A stretch of 64,000 bases of DNA from Clytia hemisphaerica (GCA_902728285.1 CACVBU010001197.1:257140-321139), one strand, 5' to 3'. Numbered from the stretch's first letter, positions 1 through 11,784 are shown. Notes: generated from the letters alone by a model not told the origin. Numbers and translations are program-made.

Positions 1-3
1 AAA

Positions 4-290
4 TGGGCTTTTCTAGAAAGAGTCCGTGCCCCCCTCCTTGTTGAGGATATCGGATATCCAGGGGTTAACAATTTTTGTTCAAAAGTGGATATCCAGGGGG
101 TAAAGTGTCTTTTCAAGTAAAAAAATACGATATCTAGGGATATCTTTATAAGAGAGGATATCCAGGGGGTTGAGCACATTTTTAAGAGTGGAAATCCAGG
201 GGGTCTTTACTAATAAAGTAGGATATCCAGGTGGTTTGATAAATCAATATCCTCAACAGTGGGGGTAAAATTATTTTCTGGAAAAGCCCA
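4..290. mobile_element. MITE, TGGGCTTTTCCAGAAAA terminal-repeat family, copy 1
   Basis: The two ends are inverted copies of TGGGCTTTT(C/T)(C/T)AGAAA. The interior is a run of degenerate repeats of the word GGATATCCAGGGGGT at roughly 30-50 bp spacing. No coding capacity is visible. Related copies lie at 8368-8495, 24988-25245 and about 30876-31041. It is presumably a non-autonomous DNA transposon; the superfamily is not clear because the left flank is at the window edge. Confidence 0.7.
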
Positions 291-439
291 TTGAGCTCTT
301 CCAGAAAATGTTGTTTTGGTTCCGAAAAATATCATGAGCTATCTATTTACACCTGCAAGAGGCGAAAACCAATTTTTTTCCGGGGAGGGTCAACTTCTGA
401 AATGTAATGTTTTATCTTCCACCCTCATGTAATTTCATA

Positions 440-1130
440 TTTACCTTCTGGAGGTCCTATAAATTAACCCTTATTTGCCAGTACGTAGACTGGAGTCGTT
501 TATAATGCGTGTAATACTAATAATACCAATACTAATAATAATAATACGGGATTTAGTTTGTATAAACGACTGGAAGAATCCGGTGTTCCAGCTTTATAGA
601 TACAGGGGCTAGCTACGCAGAAACTTGCGTAGCGAGAAAACAATTTATCAAGCAACAACAAACTCTCAAAACGAAATCAACTCAAATGAAAAACTTTCAA
701 TACACAAATCCACACATATTTTTTTTCTCAAGAATTATTTTGAGCAGGGAAAAATTATAATTGCAATATTGACACTTTTCTTTTATTTGGAGTTAGTGCA
801 CAAAGGTTTCTAGACGACTAAAATTGTTCCATTCATTACTTTTTGCTTTATTTCTACTATGTATAAGTTAGTCGTCTAGCTTGCTAGACTAGCCAGTACG
901 TCCTTTTGTCTGTTTGTCTGTTGCCAGCTTTTCTAGGGAACGACTTATTAGTTCTTCTTATATTTTGCACAAATATACTAAATGGAAATGAAGCCCGATT
1001 TTCGATATTTTTTTGTTCGGTCAAAAATACCTGAAAACCCCGGTTAGTCCCGCAGTCTGATTGCCTAAATATGCGGCCGAGCTTAGTTTTTGTTGTTCTT
1101 ACATTTTGGCCAAATTTCAGTTTTGCGTTT
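440..1130. repeat. Diverged repeat copy plus small palindromes
   Basis: The stretch starts with GGAGGTCCTATAAATTAACC, which recurs at about 2629 and 5887. Near 880-960 it carries a diverged form of the 'GTCTGTTACCAGCTTTTCT' unit found at 2650 and 5940. Short inverted repeats occur (for example TCTAGACGACTAA near 811 against TTAGTCGTCTAG near 869). I see no gene here. Confidence 0.5.
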
Positions 1131-1138
1131 GTAGAAAA

Positions 1139-1476
1139 CCCGGGGGGAGGGGTACTAGGGTTGCGAGCTAACGGGGGGGGGGTGCCGCCCGACTTTCGAA
1201 CTTTGGACCCTTACGGGGACTAAAAAGGAAAAAACAAAGGAAAATTTTGGGAATTTTGCGACCCTTAGCGGGACAAATTTGACCAATTTTGACCAAATTT
1301 CGATCTTTCAGGGGGTAAAAAGTTGAAATTTTCCTATTTATCCGACCCTTATTGGGACTGAAATTTGATTTTCTGATTTTTCCTACCCTTAGCGGGACTT
1401 TGGAAGTCCCAAAAAGGTACCCTGAAGGGCGGCACATACCGTACCCTCCATTTGCCTAAGTAAACCCCCCCCCCGG
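1139..1476. mobile_element. hAT-like MITE with G-run terminal repeats, copy 1
   Basis: The element starts CCCGGGGGG and ends CCCCCCCCGG. It is flanked by an 8-bp direct repeat, GTAGAAAA, at 1131-1138 and 1477-1484. An 8-bp target-site duplication is typical of hAT elements. The interior repeats the word CCCTTA(G/C)(C/G)GGGAC. It sits upstream of the first visible HELQ exon, probably in an intron. Relatives are at 12974, 46842, 50250 and 53951. Confidence 0.8.
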
Positions 1477-1575
1477 GTAGAAAACCGTGTATTTGGCCTT
1501 TGATCCATTGACTTTGAATATAAAAATCAAAGTGAAGTGAGATTCTTTATTCAACTGGTTGATTTTCAATTGCAG

Positions 1576-3875
1576 GAGATTCCAGAATTCTGGACCTTGA
1601 AGTTGCTCTTTCAAGATTTGGTATCTCATCTCACTAATACTGGAGATGTTGATCTGCTACCGTTGATGGAAATTCCCGGAGTCAAACAGGTAGGCTCATA
1701 ATCTAAATTTTTTAATTTGATTCGAGTTGAAAAACGAGCCCCATTTTCAACTGGTTAAAAAAGCTCGCTAACCAAACGGAATGTTAAGGTCTTAGAAAAC
1801 TACAGATAGTTGTCAATGACCAAAGTCTTTGAGTCGACAACACTATATTGAAATGACAAGCATTGCCTTAAAGGACGTAACGGGGAATAATTTTTCGAAT
1901 GGAAAGGTGGAAAACTTCACGCCACGGCACGAGTTTGCCACCTCTTGACTCCATTTTTCCTATTTTACTTTCTGACATGTACTTCCCAAATGTCGCACAT
2001 AAGATCGGTGGAAAATTCAAGAATATGGAAGTTTTCTCTTTTCGGTCAACACCACCTTCCTGTTTGGGAAATAATTGCCCTCCCGTGTTGCCGACTGCCC
2101 TTCTTCAGACATTAGCGAGTTTATGTATTTGCACTGAGGACGGTAAAGTGACTGAAGCGATTTGGAAAAACCCGCAGTTCTGACCCGCAAAATCGAGGAC
2201 GGTAAAAGTGCTGATTAACCGTCGTCCTCAGTTGGTCATGATCTAGTCAAATTAGAACCTTACCGTCTCCGTCGCTGAAAAACACACATACATAAACTCG
2301 GTATTACTTCACAGTCATGCTAGCTGATTGGTTACATTTAACGTATTCATAGATTTTACGTCACTTTTAACCAATCAGCTGTCGGTGGTTGGTGATATAA
2401 TTCACAGAAGACATTATAATGGTGTATATCATGCTTTTTAAAACTGTTTTAGGCGCGTGCTCGTCAATTATTCAAGAAAGGTTATCACTCTCTGAAAGAC
2501 CTTGCTAGTGCTGAAGTTGGAAAGCTCTGTCAAGAGATTGAATTTCTACCAAGAAAGCAAGCTAATCTCATCATATCTTCTGCTAAGGTATACCATTCAT
2601 TCTTTAAAAATGATTTTTGGACCTACCTTGGAGGTCCTATAAATTAACCGATGTCCGTCCGTCTGTTACCAGCTTTTCTCAGGATTGGCTCATTAGTTTT
2701 TTCTAATTTTTGGCACAATGATGCAAAATGGCAATGCCCAAAATGTGACGGAGCCCGATTTTCGAAAAAAAAATTTTCCGGCCGGAAATATGCCGGAAAA
2801 ACCGGTTTTTTGGCTCGAGATTTTATCATTAGTTTTTTCTGATTTTTCGCTCAAAGATGTGTAATAGCAATGCCCAAAACATGGCCGAGTTCGATTTTTG
2901 AGAAAAAATTCTTTTCTTGCCGAAAATGCCAAAAATATACCGGATATCGCCGTTTTTGCAGATTTTCATTGGACTTTTTCCTGATATTTCTTTGTTTTTT
3001 CACGCAAAATTATTATTGATAACAATGGGAACCAACCTTCAAGTATGGTTCAATTGTTAATAAAACTGATTTTTGATGCCGGCGGGACTTTCTAAAAATC
3101 GCCGGAACAGCCGAATATCGCCGGAAAAACGGTTTTTCTTGAATTTCTCGAGTTGTACTTTATATTTTTGCATGAAATTTTGCACACTGATGCAAAATGC
3201 AATACCTAAAATGTGACGGAGCCTGATTTTGGAAAAAAAAATATTTCGGCCAAAACCGGTTTGTTGCCATTTTGTCGAGATTTCATTAACCGTTTTTCCC
3301 GATTTTTGCACAAAGATGTGTATCAGCAATGCCCTAAGTGTGGCCGATTCGGATTTTTGAGAATCATGTTTTTCCGGCCGAAAATGCCGGAAGTATGCCG
3401 GAAATCGCCGTTTTTGCAGATTTGAATTGGGCTTTTTCCATATATTTCTTTGTTTTTTCACTTAAAAAAAATTTTGATAACAATGCCACCATCAAGCATG
3501 ATTCAATCGTCAATAAAACTTTTGCAATTTTGCAACCGGAACTTTCTATTTCTTTTTTCCCTAAACCCCTCCCCCCTATCAACAATCAATGATGAAATTT
3601 AATGCATTTTCGCTAACCGCTATATTTTTTTAATGATTGTTTTTCTCCTTATTGCTATCTAAGTTTCATCATCAGGTAGGTCCATTCAGCATGTTGCTTG
3701 TTTAGTCCTGAATTCACTTTATGATAGTAAATGTTGTATCAAAAAATACTTTTAAACATATTACAATTGGTATGTAAATTTTTCGATTTCTTTAAAGATG
3801 CTTTTGCAAGAAAAAGTGGAAGCACTTCGCGAGGAAGCAGATGAGATTGCTGGAGTGTCTGGAGATGCCACTTGA
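1576..3875 (+). CDS. HELQ: HELQ (POLQ-like DNA helicase), last three exons
   Basis: Three exons join in phase 0: 1576-1689, 2453-2587 and 3798-3875, with the stop TGA at 3873-3875. All introns are GT-AG. The 105-residue C-terminal piece contains LIPLM-like 'DLLPLMEIPGVKQARARQL', then 'GYHSLKDLA' and 'ANLIISSAKMLLQEK'. This is the helix-hairpin-helix end (domain 5) of HELQ/Hel308 helicases and closely resembles the vertebrate HELQ C-terminus. HELQ is a nuclear 3'-5' ATP-dependent helicase that acts at damaged replication forks and in double-strand break repair. The helicase motor exons must lie upstream of this window; I found none in 1-1575. Introns carry the repeat families described separately. 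Confidence 0.9.
2629..3600. repeat. Interspersed repeat, 'GTCCGTCTGTTACCAGC' family, copy A
   Basis: This copy starts AGGTCCTATAAATTAACC and GTCCGTCCGTCTGTTACCAGC. It continues with alternating short units such as GCAAAATGGCAATGCCCAAAATGTGACGGAGCC (here broken for quoting) and CCGGAAATATGCCGGAAA. It lies in the last HELQ intron and matches 5887-7140 over most of its length. It has no conserved reading frame; the several open frames in it come from the low-complexity AAAAATTTTC and CCGGAAA words. Confidence 0.65.
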
Positions 3876-5886
3876 TGCCAACAATGGACGATGCGCATAT
3901 CACAGGTGACCATTGTTAAGTACATGATATATCTTCATGAAATAAGATCTAATACGACACTGCATTATCGGCGAAGATGACCATATCAAAGTAAGTTAAT
4001 TTGAGTTTTGATATTTGTGTATATCCATCGAGCAACATTCGTTGAGATGATAAATATGATGATTTTCTGAGGGGTCAATCTCTAGATTTTTATGTCTTGA
4101 CTCCGTAGGTTACTATCACTAGTTTACGTAGGGTAAAAAATGTCTTGCTAAACAGTTGCCTTAAGGGAATTAATTTCGGCGAAAACCGATTTTGGCAAAT
4201 TCAATGCCTCGCCAAAATTAAACTTTTTAAGGATTGTTGAGCTGCTCGCTGGAATTACTTCCTTTAATCTTTTTTTTCTGGGCTGCGTGCATCTTCTATT
4301 GTGATTGAATATATACATAGTACTTTATTCATTTGAAGGCCCAGTCAATGAGTTTAAAGCCTAATCTTTCTCGAGAAAGACAAAGTGCTGCATTTAGAAT
4401 GACAGATTGAATCGAGCCTTTTCTTTGCTTTTAAGCGGTATATTTTTCGAAATCTGGCGATGAGTTTTACTTTCAATCTGACGATTGTATGAAAACCACA
4501 AGGGTTGCGCCTTTTAGATAGGCAATAAGTAGCTTCATTTCCCATCCAGGAGTTTGGGTCAGCCACGTGAAAAGAATTTCATCTTAGATATTATGGTATA
4601 TTTTTTTTAGAGTTTTGTTTATTATTACAGTTTTAAAAAAAAAGGAGGAATTGGAATAAGCCGTAGTTTGAACCATGTATTATTTTATTTTATACATTTA
4701 AATTTGTTAGACAGAGAGCTTGCATATTGTTTTTTAAATTTGTATGCATAATAAAAATTATAAATTATTAAAATTTTACATTATCGCAACATTAAAGAGC
4801 ATGTTCAAATTAAGACAGATTTAAAAATTTTGACCACAATATATTGATATTGTCATATTACAAAACGTTATGTTCCAATAAAAAAAAAAAAAAAAACAGT
4901 GAGAAATCAAAAAATTAATTAAAAAAGAAACAATTAAAATGACAACAAACAAAAAAAGTTGTTGGCGTTTTTTTTGGTCAGTGCTTCCTTCCTTTTCGTT
5001 TTCAAAAAAATTTTGTTGGCTCAAAAAACGCATGTTTTATCTATAAGAACCTTAATAAGCAACAACAATAATCTAGCCAATTACTTCAATTTTTTGAGAT
5101 ATGTTATGTTTTTTTTTGTGCTCAGAGGGCTTACGTTTTGAAGAATGTGTGTGTTTAGACATGAAATTTTGTTTGCTTGGCGTGTTTTTATAAAAAAACT
5201 GGCCAACTTCATATTTATTTATATATGCACATTATCATTACGACTTAGGTATAGCGCTTCTCGGATGGCTTCTCTTTGATCTTTATGATTTTTTGCACAA
5301 AGATGCATAACTATAAACCCTCGAATGTGACGGAGCCCGATTTTCGAAAAAAAAATTTGGGGGAAAAAACGGGTTTTTTGGACTTTGTGAAAAATTGGAT
5401 CATTAACTTTTTCTGATTTTTTGCATGAAAGTAGGGTACCATCATAGGTAAAAGATGGCTGAAGCAGATTTTTTCAAAAAAAATTTGTTGGCTCAAAAAA
5501 GGCATGTTTATCTATAAGAATCACTATTAATAAGCATACATCAATGTTCTTAGCCTAATTAAGTACTTAAAGTTCTCAATTTTTTGATGAGATAGATGTT
5601 TTTTTGGTCACGAAGTCTTGAATATGAAAGAAGATTTCAAGAGCATGAAATTTTGGTTTCTAAACGTTTTTTTTATAAGAAAAAAACAACTAATTTTAAT
5701 AGATCGTCACTATTTGTGTTCTGAATGATTGATTGTTCACGCTCGCGTAGATATTAATTATATATCTGTTAAATGCATAACCAGGTAGGTCCATAAAAGT
5801 ATCACTTGTTTTTATAAGAACATCCTAAATTTTTGAAGCCTTACGTAGGATGTTCTTAAACTTTTTGGACCTACCCCGGTGGGGTA
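3876..5886. other. HELQ 3' flank: AT-rich, repeat-rich, no gene seen
   Basis: No supported gene. An AATAAA lies at 4750-4755 but is too far from the HELQ stop to be assigned with confidence. The 4960-5180 and 5440-5700 stretches hold diverged fragments of the TTTTTATAAGAAC MITE family described at 37743. The sequence around 4970 (GTCAGTGCTTCCTTCCTTTT) recurs at 14861. Confidence 0.4.
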
Positions 5887-6614
5887 GAGGTCCTATTAAA
5901 TTAACCGATGTCCGTCTGTTCGTCCGTCCGTCCGTTCGTCCGTCTGTTACCAGCTTTTCTCAGGATTGGCTCATTAGCTTTTTCTGATTTTTGGCACAAT
6001 GATGCAAAATGGCAATGCCCAAAATGTGACGGAGTCCGATTTTGGAAAAAAAAAATTTGCCTGGCCGAAATGCCCGGAAATATGCCGGGAAACCGTTTTT
6101 TTTTCTTTTCGTTTTTTTCTTTTTCCATAATAATTTGTTTTTTCATTCATTGCCACCATCAACTGTTTCAATTTTCCATAAACAATTAAATTGTGACGGA
6201 AAGCCGGAATTTTCTAAAAAATCTCCGGAAAAAAAAGCCGCCGGAATTTATTATTCCGACCGCGAGTCCCGGAAAAACGGTATTTCTTGATTTCGATTCT
6301 TGAGCTGTACTTTATATTTTTTCATGAAATTTGCAACACTGATGCAAAATGTCAATACTAAATTGTGACGGAGCCCGATTTTTCGAAAATAATTTATTTC
6401 CGGCCGAAAATGCCGGAAAAGCCGGAAAAAAAAAACTTTTTGGGTTTTTTTGGCATTTAAACTTAGTTTTTCATCATTATTTTTTCTGATTTTTTTCTCA
6501 AAGAAGATGCTATTAACAATGCCCAAAACATGGCAATTCGATTTTTGAGAAATATGCCGAAATCGGGCGCCGTTTTTTCTAGATTTTAATTGACTTTTTT
6601 TCCTTATGGTTTTT

Positions 6615-6653
<39 letters not shown>

Positions 6654-7140
6654 CATTCAAAAAATTAAATAAAATAGCAATGCCCACATCAAGCTTGTTT
6701 CAATTTTCAATAAAATTGATTTTTGAAGCCGGAACTATTTTAAAAAGTCGCCGGAACAACCTATTTCGCCGGAAAAACGATGGCTGAATTTCCTCGAGCT
6801 GTACTTTTATATATTTTTAATGAAATTTTGCACACTGATGCAATATGACAATACCTAAAATGTGACGGAGCCCGATTTCGAAAAACGTTTTTTTTTCTTG
6901 GAATTTTATTTTTTGCCAAAGCTGCCGCAACTTCCTCAAAAATGGCGAGTTCGAAGAGAAAAAATTTTTTCCGGCTGAAAATGCCGGAAAAAAAAAAGCA
7001 GATTTTTACTTTTTTGGATAACAACAATTCACACATGAAAACAATATATCAAATTGCAATGGGGGAAACTTTTTTTGCGAACAGAACTTCCCTATTTATT
7101 TTTTCCCCTACAACCCTTTCCTCCTCCCCCCATCACAATC
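5887..7140. repeat. Interspersed repeat, 'GTCCGTCTGTTACCAGC' family, copy B
   Basis: Second long copy of the repeat at 2629. It has GTCCGTCTGTTCGTCCGTCC tandem words at 5909-5945, the same TTACCAGCTTTTCTCAGGATT segment, and repeated GTGACGGAGCCCGATTTT and GCCGGAAAA blocks. A T-run of about 38 bases lies at 6616-6653. Copies A and B are in the same orientation. Confidence 0.65.
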
Positions 7141-7224
7141 AATGATAATTTTGTTGTTTGGTATTTTGCTAACGCAAAAGTTTTTCGCATTGTCTGGTCT
7201 GTTTTTGCGTGGTTTTGGGGTCCA

Positions 7225-7314
7225 TTTCCTAAGAAATTAACTTAACTTGTTCTTAATGTTTTGGCCATTGAAGCCTTATGTTCTTATATAGTTTGTCTTT
7301 ATAAAAAAACGTGT
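7225..7314. mobile_element. Fragment of the CACGTTTTTTTTATAAGAAC MITE
   Basis: Only the right part remains: GTTCTTAATGTTTTGGCC, then GAAGCCTTATGTTCTTATA, then the terminal TTATAAAAAAACGTG followed by TA. It matches the right half of the complete element at 37743-37996. Confidence 0.6.
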
Positions 7315-7317
7315 ATT

Positions 7318-7566
7318 GTGAGCCACTTTGTCACACCCCTGTTTTATTTCACCAATGAAGTTCACCAGATTGCTAAGTGAAAAATTCCCGCCCCTGTCGT
7401 CTCTCTGGATAAGAAGCGGTTCAGGAACTTCAATGTCATAGCGGTTTTTCTTGAATTTAATATTTTTTGCCTAGTAAGAGGTTTGCTTGAACGAAGACAC
7501 TTTCTGAGAAAACTTTCCTAAAAATATCGAGAAATAGTATTTACTTACTTTAATGGGACAAATTAT
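7318..7566. repeat. Duplicated segment shared with 15811-16713
   Basis: Blocks such as GAAAAATTCCCGCCCCTGTC and GAGGTTTGCTTG, and CACTTTCTGAGAAAACTTTCC, recur in the same order at 15862-15880 and 16620-16665. In the second copy a 683-bp foldback element separates the two halves, so this copy represents the site without the insertion. Confidence 0.7.
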
Positions 7567-7574
7567 GTGGTTTG

Positions 7575-7735
7575 CGTGGGTGCGTGGGTTGCGGGAGTGC
7601 GTGGGTCAATATTTTTGCGTGGGTCATTTTTTTGCGTGGGTGCTTGGGTCAAAATATTTTTTGCGTGGGTCAAAATTTTTGCGTGGGTCATATTTTTGCG
7701 TGGGTCATATTTTTGCGGGGTCACTATTTTTGGTG
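7575..7735. repeat. Short tandem repeat of GCGTGGGTCA
   Basis: About eight copies of TTTTTGCGTGGGTCA, somewhat degenerate, in tandem. The frame is open over part of it but the low complexity argues against a protein. Confidence 0.75.
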
Positions 7736-7967
7736 ATCAGTATTGACAGTCAAATCGGGGCAGTGCAGATAATTAACATTTTAATTTTTAGTAAGCTTTT
7801 TCTTTATAAGAAACATAGTAAGCTTTTTCTTTATAAGAAACAAGCTTATAACTCTTGAATGAAACTTAGTGATCGGTATTGACAGTTTTTACAATGTATA
7901 TCAGGAACATAAGCATATTGCTTTTTTGTAATTATTTTCTTTATGAGAAACAAACTTATAGCTCTTA

Positions 7968-8352
7968 GGGCAAGTTTGCACTCAGTTGCCGCAGTTTACT
8001 GGCCAAATAGATATTAAATACCTTATAAGCCGTTTACTCAGTTGCCCCAGTTTACGTGCAAAATAGATATGACAGACACAGCCAAACACCCCTTATAAGC
8101 CGTTTACTCAGTTGCCCCAGTTTACTGACCAAATAGATATGACAGACACAGCCAAACACCCCTTATAAGCCGTTTACTCAGTTGCCCCAGTTTACTGACC
8201 AAATAGATATGACAGACACAGCCAAACACCCCTTATAAGCCGTTTTACTCAGTTGCCCCAGTTTACTGACCAAATAGATATGACAGACACAGCCAAACAC
8301 CCCTTATAAGCCGTTTACTCAGTTGCCTCAGTTTACGTGCAAAATAGATAAT
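7968..8352. repeat. 70-bp tandem repeat, about five copies
   Basis: The unit contains CCGTTTACTCAGTTGCCCCAG, AAATAGATATGACAGACAC and AGCCAAACACCCCTTATAAG. The anchor GTTGCCCCAG recurs at 8041, 8111, 8181, 8252 and (as GTTGCCTCAG) 8322, giving a 70-bp period. The three central units are almost identical; the first lacks part of the unit. Confidence 0.9.
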
Positions 8353-8367
8353 TAATTTTATTTTTAT

Positions 8368-8495
8368 TGGGCTTTTCCAGAAAAAAACCGTATACCCCCT
8401 GTTGAGGAGGTCTATTTCCGTTCCAAGGGGGTAAGGTCTGATAAGAGGGATAGACCTCCTCAACAGGGGGTAACGTTTTTTTTCTGGAAAAGTCC
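8368..8495. mobile_element. MITE, TGGGCTTTTCCAGAAAA family, copy 2
   Basis: A short, nearly complete palindrome. The ends are TTGGGCTTTTCCAGAAAAA and CTGGAAAAGTCCA; the arms contain CCCCCTGTTGAGGAGGTCTA and its inverse TAGACCTCCTCAACAGGGGG. There is no coding content. Confidence 0.75.
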
Positions 8496-8818
8496 ATTTC
8501 ACCTTTTAATTGTTATCTGTACTGTTATTCTGATGAACTTCACTATTCACGTTTACTATAAATAAGGCTACGTTAAAGGTAAAGGTTATTCTGAACTTTT
8601 TGATCGTTGAAGATTGAATACTTGACAGAAACAAATGGCAAGAATATTGATTTCGTGCGTGGCCACCACGAAATTTTTCTCAGTTCCCGTCAGGGAGAAA
8701 TAAATACTCTCTATAATTCGAATCTCTCTGTAAATCGAACAAATGAAATTCTCCGTTCGAGTTCAAATTAACGAGAGTCAATTGAATAGAATAAAATTTT
8801 TACAATTAAATTTTCAAG

Positions 8819-11784
8819 CAACCACGTTATGAAATCAGCTGAAAGTGGCATGGACTTACAGATCGGTGTAGAGCGAGAAGTCTCAGTGGGTGTGAATATC
8901 AAGGGCGTGGAGGCGTCAAGTACATCAACTATTCCACCACCCTTCCAAAGAGGATGGCGTAATTCTGAAAACATGGAATCACTAAGATCGTTCTTTTCAA
9001 AGAAGACGCGTGACGACCTCTGTTGGAATCTGTCTCTCCTATCAATTACGTTTGCAACAATTTCGCTACCCTCCTTTTACTGACAGTTTCAAGAATGCTA
9101 TCCAAGAGTTGTATTCGGTATCCCAACAACACCAAGTGAACGTTTTCAAAAAGTTTGTGAGTGAATTTGGTACTCATTTTCTAGCTCACACTGTCCTTGG
9201 CGCCGAGTTTATCCACCAGACAAAATATTCTGGTGAAGTTCGCCGACATTACAATGTCGATACATTGCAAAAGTGTAGCGAAGTCGCTGGATCAAAAATC
9301 TTCGGCCTTCAAGTGGAAGAGGACTCTAAGAAATGCACAGATAGCGACAAAAAGAACCTTGGAGGAATGAGTCGATCAGATGTGGAGGATGTCGTAATCA
9401 CTCGAGGATCACGACCAACCGATATTAAAGATTGGTCTACACAAGACTTTAAACCTGTCCCTATTCAGTTTACGCTGTCTCCTATCGTCAACCTTTTTAC
9501 CAATTCTATTTTGAAGAGGAACAACATTACAGTTGGAGGACATCAAATCAGCGACAGCTTGAAGATCCGTAGTTGGTTTTTACCATTGTATTGGGATTAC
9601 TGCAAAGTGATGGGTGTAGAGTGCAAGACGAAAGAAGGATGTGGAATCGATGACAAATGTCCTGTAGATGCCATCTGCAATCCTAGTGCCAACAAACACC
9701 AATGCACTGGTAAGTTTTATTTTCTAAATTTTGACATTTCTTTATTTCTTGTTTGTTAACATTATGTTTGTAAGGTAAGGAATCTCTGAGATTCCGAAAA
9801 GGTTTAATGCCCTTTTAAGCTTTCTTAAAAATAAATCGAAAGTTATACTTCGATGACTTCTCGCATCTTTATTTCTTACATGATCTTTCAACGCCAGCTT
9901 TAGTTGTGGTACCTACCTTATCGGCCAAAACTTAGTCGGCCTTGAGTGACTAAATTTTGGCTCGGTGACTAAAATTAGGGCCGAATAAAAATTTGGGCCG
10001 GCTAAAATTAAGGCCGACTAAAAATTTGGGCCAAATTAAAAGTTTCTAATTAAGCTCTCCTTATTTTCCAGTATTTTAAGCTTTCTCATTTTTTCCATCT
10101 GCTTGTAAATTTAGAAATGACCCACATTTTTATTCGGTCTTAATTATTAGTCGGCCCTTAGTGACTAAATTTTGACGAGCTGACTAAAATTAGGGCTGAC
10201 TAATAATTAAGGCCGACTAAAATTAAGGCCCGACTAAAATTAAGGCTGACTAAGTTTGGGCCAATAAGGTATGATGAATTTAATAATTTATTTTTCAATT
10301 AAAGAATGGACGGATTGGAGATGTACAGGCACATGTTCAACAAACCAAGAAATCGCACGTGTAGTGGTTGTGATGGAGAGACCAAGCAGAAGAGAGCAAA
10401 CAGCATCTGTAAACCTGCATCTTGTTACAAAGATAAAAGTAAGTGCAATCCTTTGTTAGAATCAGTCATTAGAAAGGTTAAGCAAGAGGATAATTATAGA
10501 TCTCGCTTCGCTGATTGATAAATAGAGTCGATGTTTTCCCTGGGCAGCCCAGTAATCTAGAACTTTGACAGCTATCTAAGAACTGAATAAAACATGGGAA
10601 GGAGCGGGGATTAGAACCGGGTACTCCTGGGTTGTGTTACGCCGTCGCCTTAGAACATTCGACCATATCGCTTCTTTTTGTTGCAGAATCGGGTACGTAG
10701 TGTTATTTTCTCAGCCTGTAAATTCTAAATAAATTATAAGTAAATTTTTATTTACTTTCAGTTTTAACGCTTGGAGATGCATATGGTAGCTGGAAATCAT
10801 GGGATCATTGTCCATCTGGCAGTTGGGTAGTTAGTTTCCAGACCAAAGTTGAGAGCGACCAAGGGGGTGGATCCATTCATTTCACCGATGACTCTGCATT
10901 GAATGCTATCTTGATGACATGCAGTGATCGTTTATTCACCAAGATCTCCAGTGGACAACAAGTCTGGGGAGAATGGAGAGGTGAATCAAACACGTGCCAA
11001 AATGGATTCTCAAGATTTACGCTGAAAATCGAAGAAGAACAGGTTTGCCTTCATTCTTTTTCCTTCATTCTTTCCCTTCGCCATCTTTAACGGGTATTTT
11101 TGAGTTTTAAGCTTTGAATTTTACTGAGTGGTAGTTTTCTTTACCGAATTGGACAATGAAGGTTTTGTTTTTTGGAAATCAGTGGGTGCACATGGGATCC
11201 CTTTGACATCCTGGAGCCGTGAAGACATTTTAAAATCATTTTATATCAACAGTTGTCATTACATTCTGTGTATAGATATGTACATTTAATGGGAACGTTG
11301 CCCTTCCTAAAAAGGGTGGCAATCACAAGAATCCTGGGGTCAGTAGAGATTTCCGTTTAGAGGAGGGTAGGCATTAAGGGAAGGGTTTTTAGCCTTAAAA
11401 TGAAGTGAGAAACTATTGAGTCATGTTTGCCACCATAAAAACTCTACGAAGAGAAGGCGGTTCTCTCTGGGACATGCACATTTTACAAATGGGTATTAAG
11501 AAGGATTAGGATACTATGTGATATTTTTTAATTTAATCTTCCTCCAGGGTGGTAATCTTTTCCAAGACGACTCGACTACCAACGCTATCCGGATGTGGTG
11601 CACAGAAAATGAAACATGGTACAAGAGCGGTGAGGGGGACTGGGGAGAATGGACGCCTACTGAGTATTGTCCAACAGGTTACCGCATTACTGGCATCAAA
11701 ACACAAATCGAATCCAACCAAGGAGGTGGTGATGACTCAGCTCTTAATGGCGTTCAGTTGATTTGCAAATACTTTGGCAATTAA
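8819..11784 (+). pseudogene. MACPF-EGF-TSP1-VMO-I secreted pore-former-like gene, 5'-incomplete with two frameshifts
   Basis: Exons: about 8819-9709, 10305-10438, 10762-11042, 11548-11784 (stop TAA). Exon 1 encodes a membrane-attack-complex/perforin domain, with signature FVSEFGTHF (F in place of the usual first Tyr), an ICLSYQLRL strand, and a Cys-rich EGF-like end (CKTKEGCG, CPVDAICNP). Exon 2 encodes a thrombospondin type-1 repeat (WTDWRCTGTC then NRTCSGC). Exons 3-4 encode a VMO-I beta-prism (YGSWKSWDHCPSG, GDWGEWTPTEYCPTGYRITG). MACPF proteins assemble rings in membranes; family members act in immunity, venom and egg defence. The reading frame shifts once near 8990-9012 and once within 10330-10362. 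Exon 2 is 134 nt, one short of what its phases need. No signal-peptide exon was found. It may be a decayed copy, or a working gene with assembly errors, since all splice sites and the VMO-I exons are intact. Confidence 0.8.
9916..10269. mobile_element. TA-flanked MITE, CCTTATCGG terminal repeats, in intron 1 of the MACPF gene
   Basis: The ends are TA-CCTTATCGGCCAAAACTTAGTCGGCC and GGCTGACTAAGTTTGGGCC...AATAAGG-TA, so the target duplication is TA. The interior consists of repeats of the word GACTAAAATTA(A/G)GGCCG in both orientations. It resembles 31486-31652, whose repeated word is GTCGGGGAAAA instead. Confidence 0.75.

Noticed and set aside
2629..7140. Several open frames of 60-134 codons in the GTCCGTCTGTT repeats
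   Set aside because: Frames differ between copies and arise from CCGGAAA and AAAAATTTTC words; no conserved protein.
7968..8352. CRISPR-like regular repeats
   Set aside because: Units are contiguous 70-bp tandem copies without unique spacers, in an animal genome.
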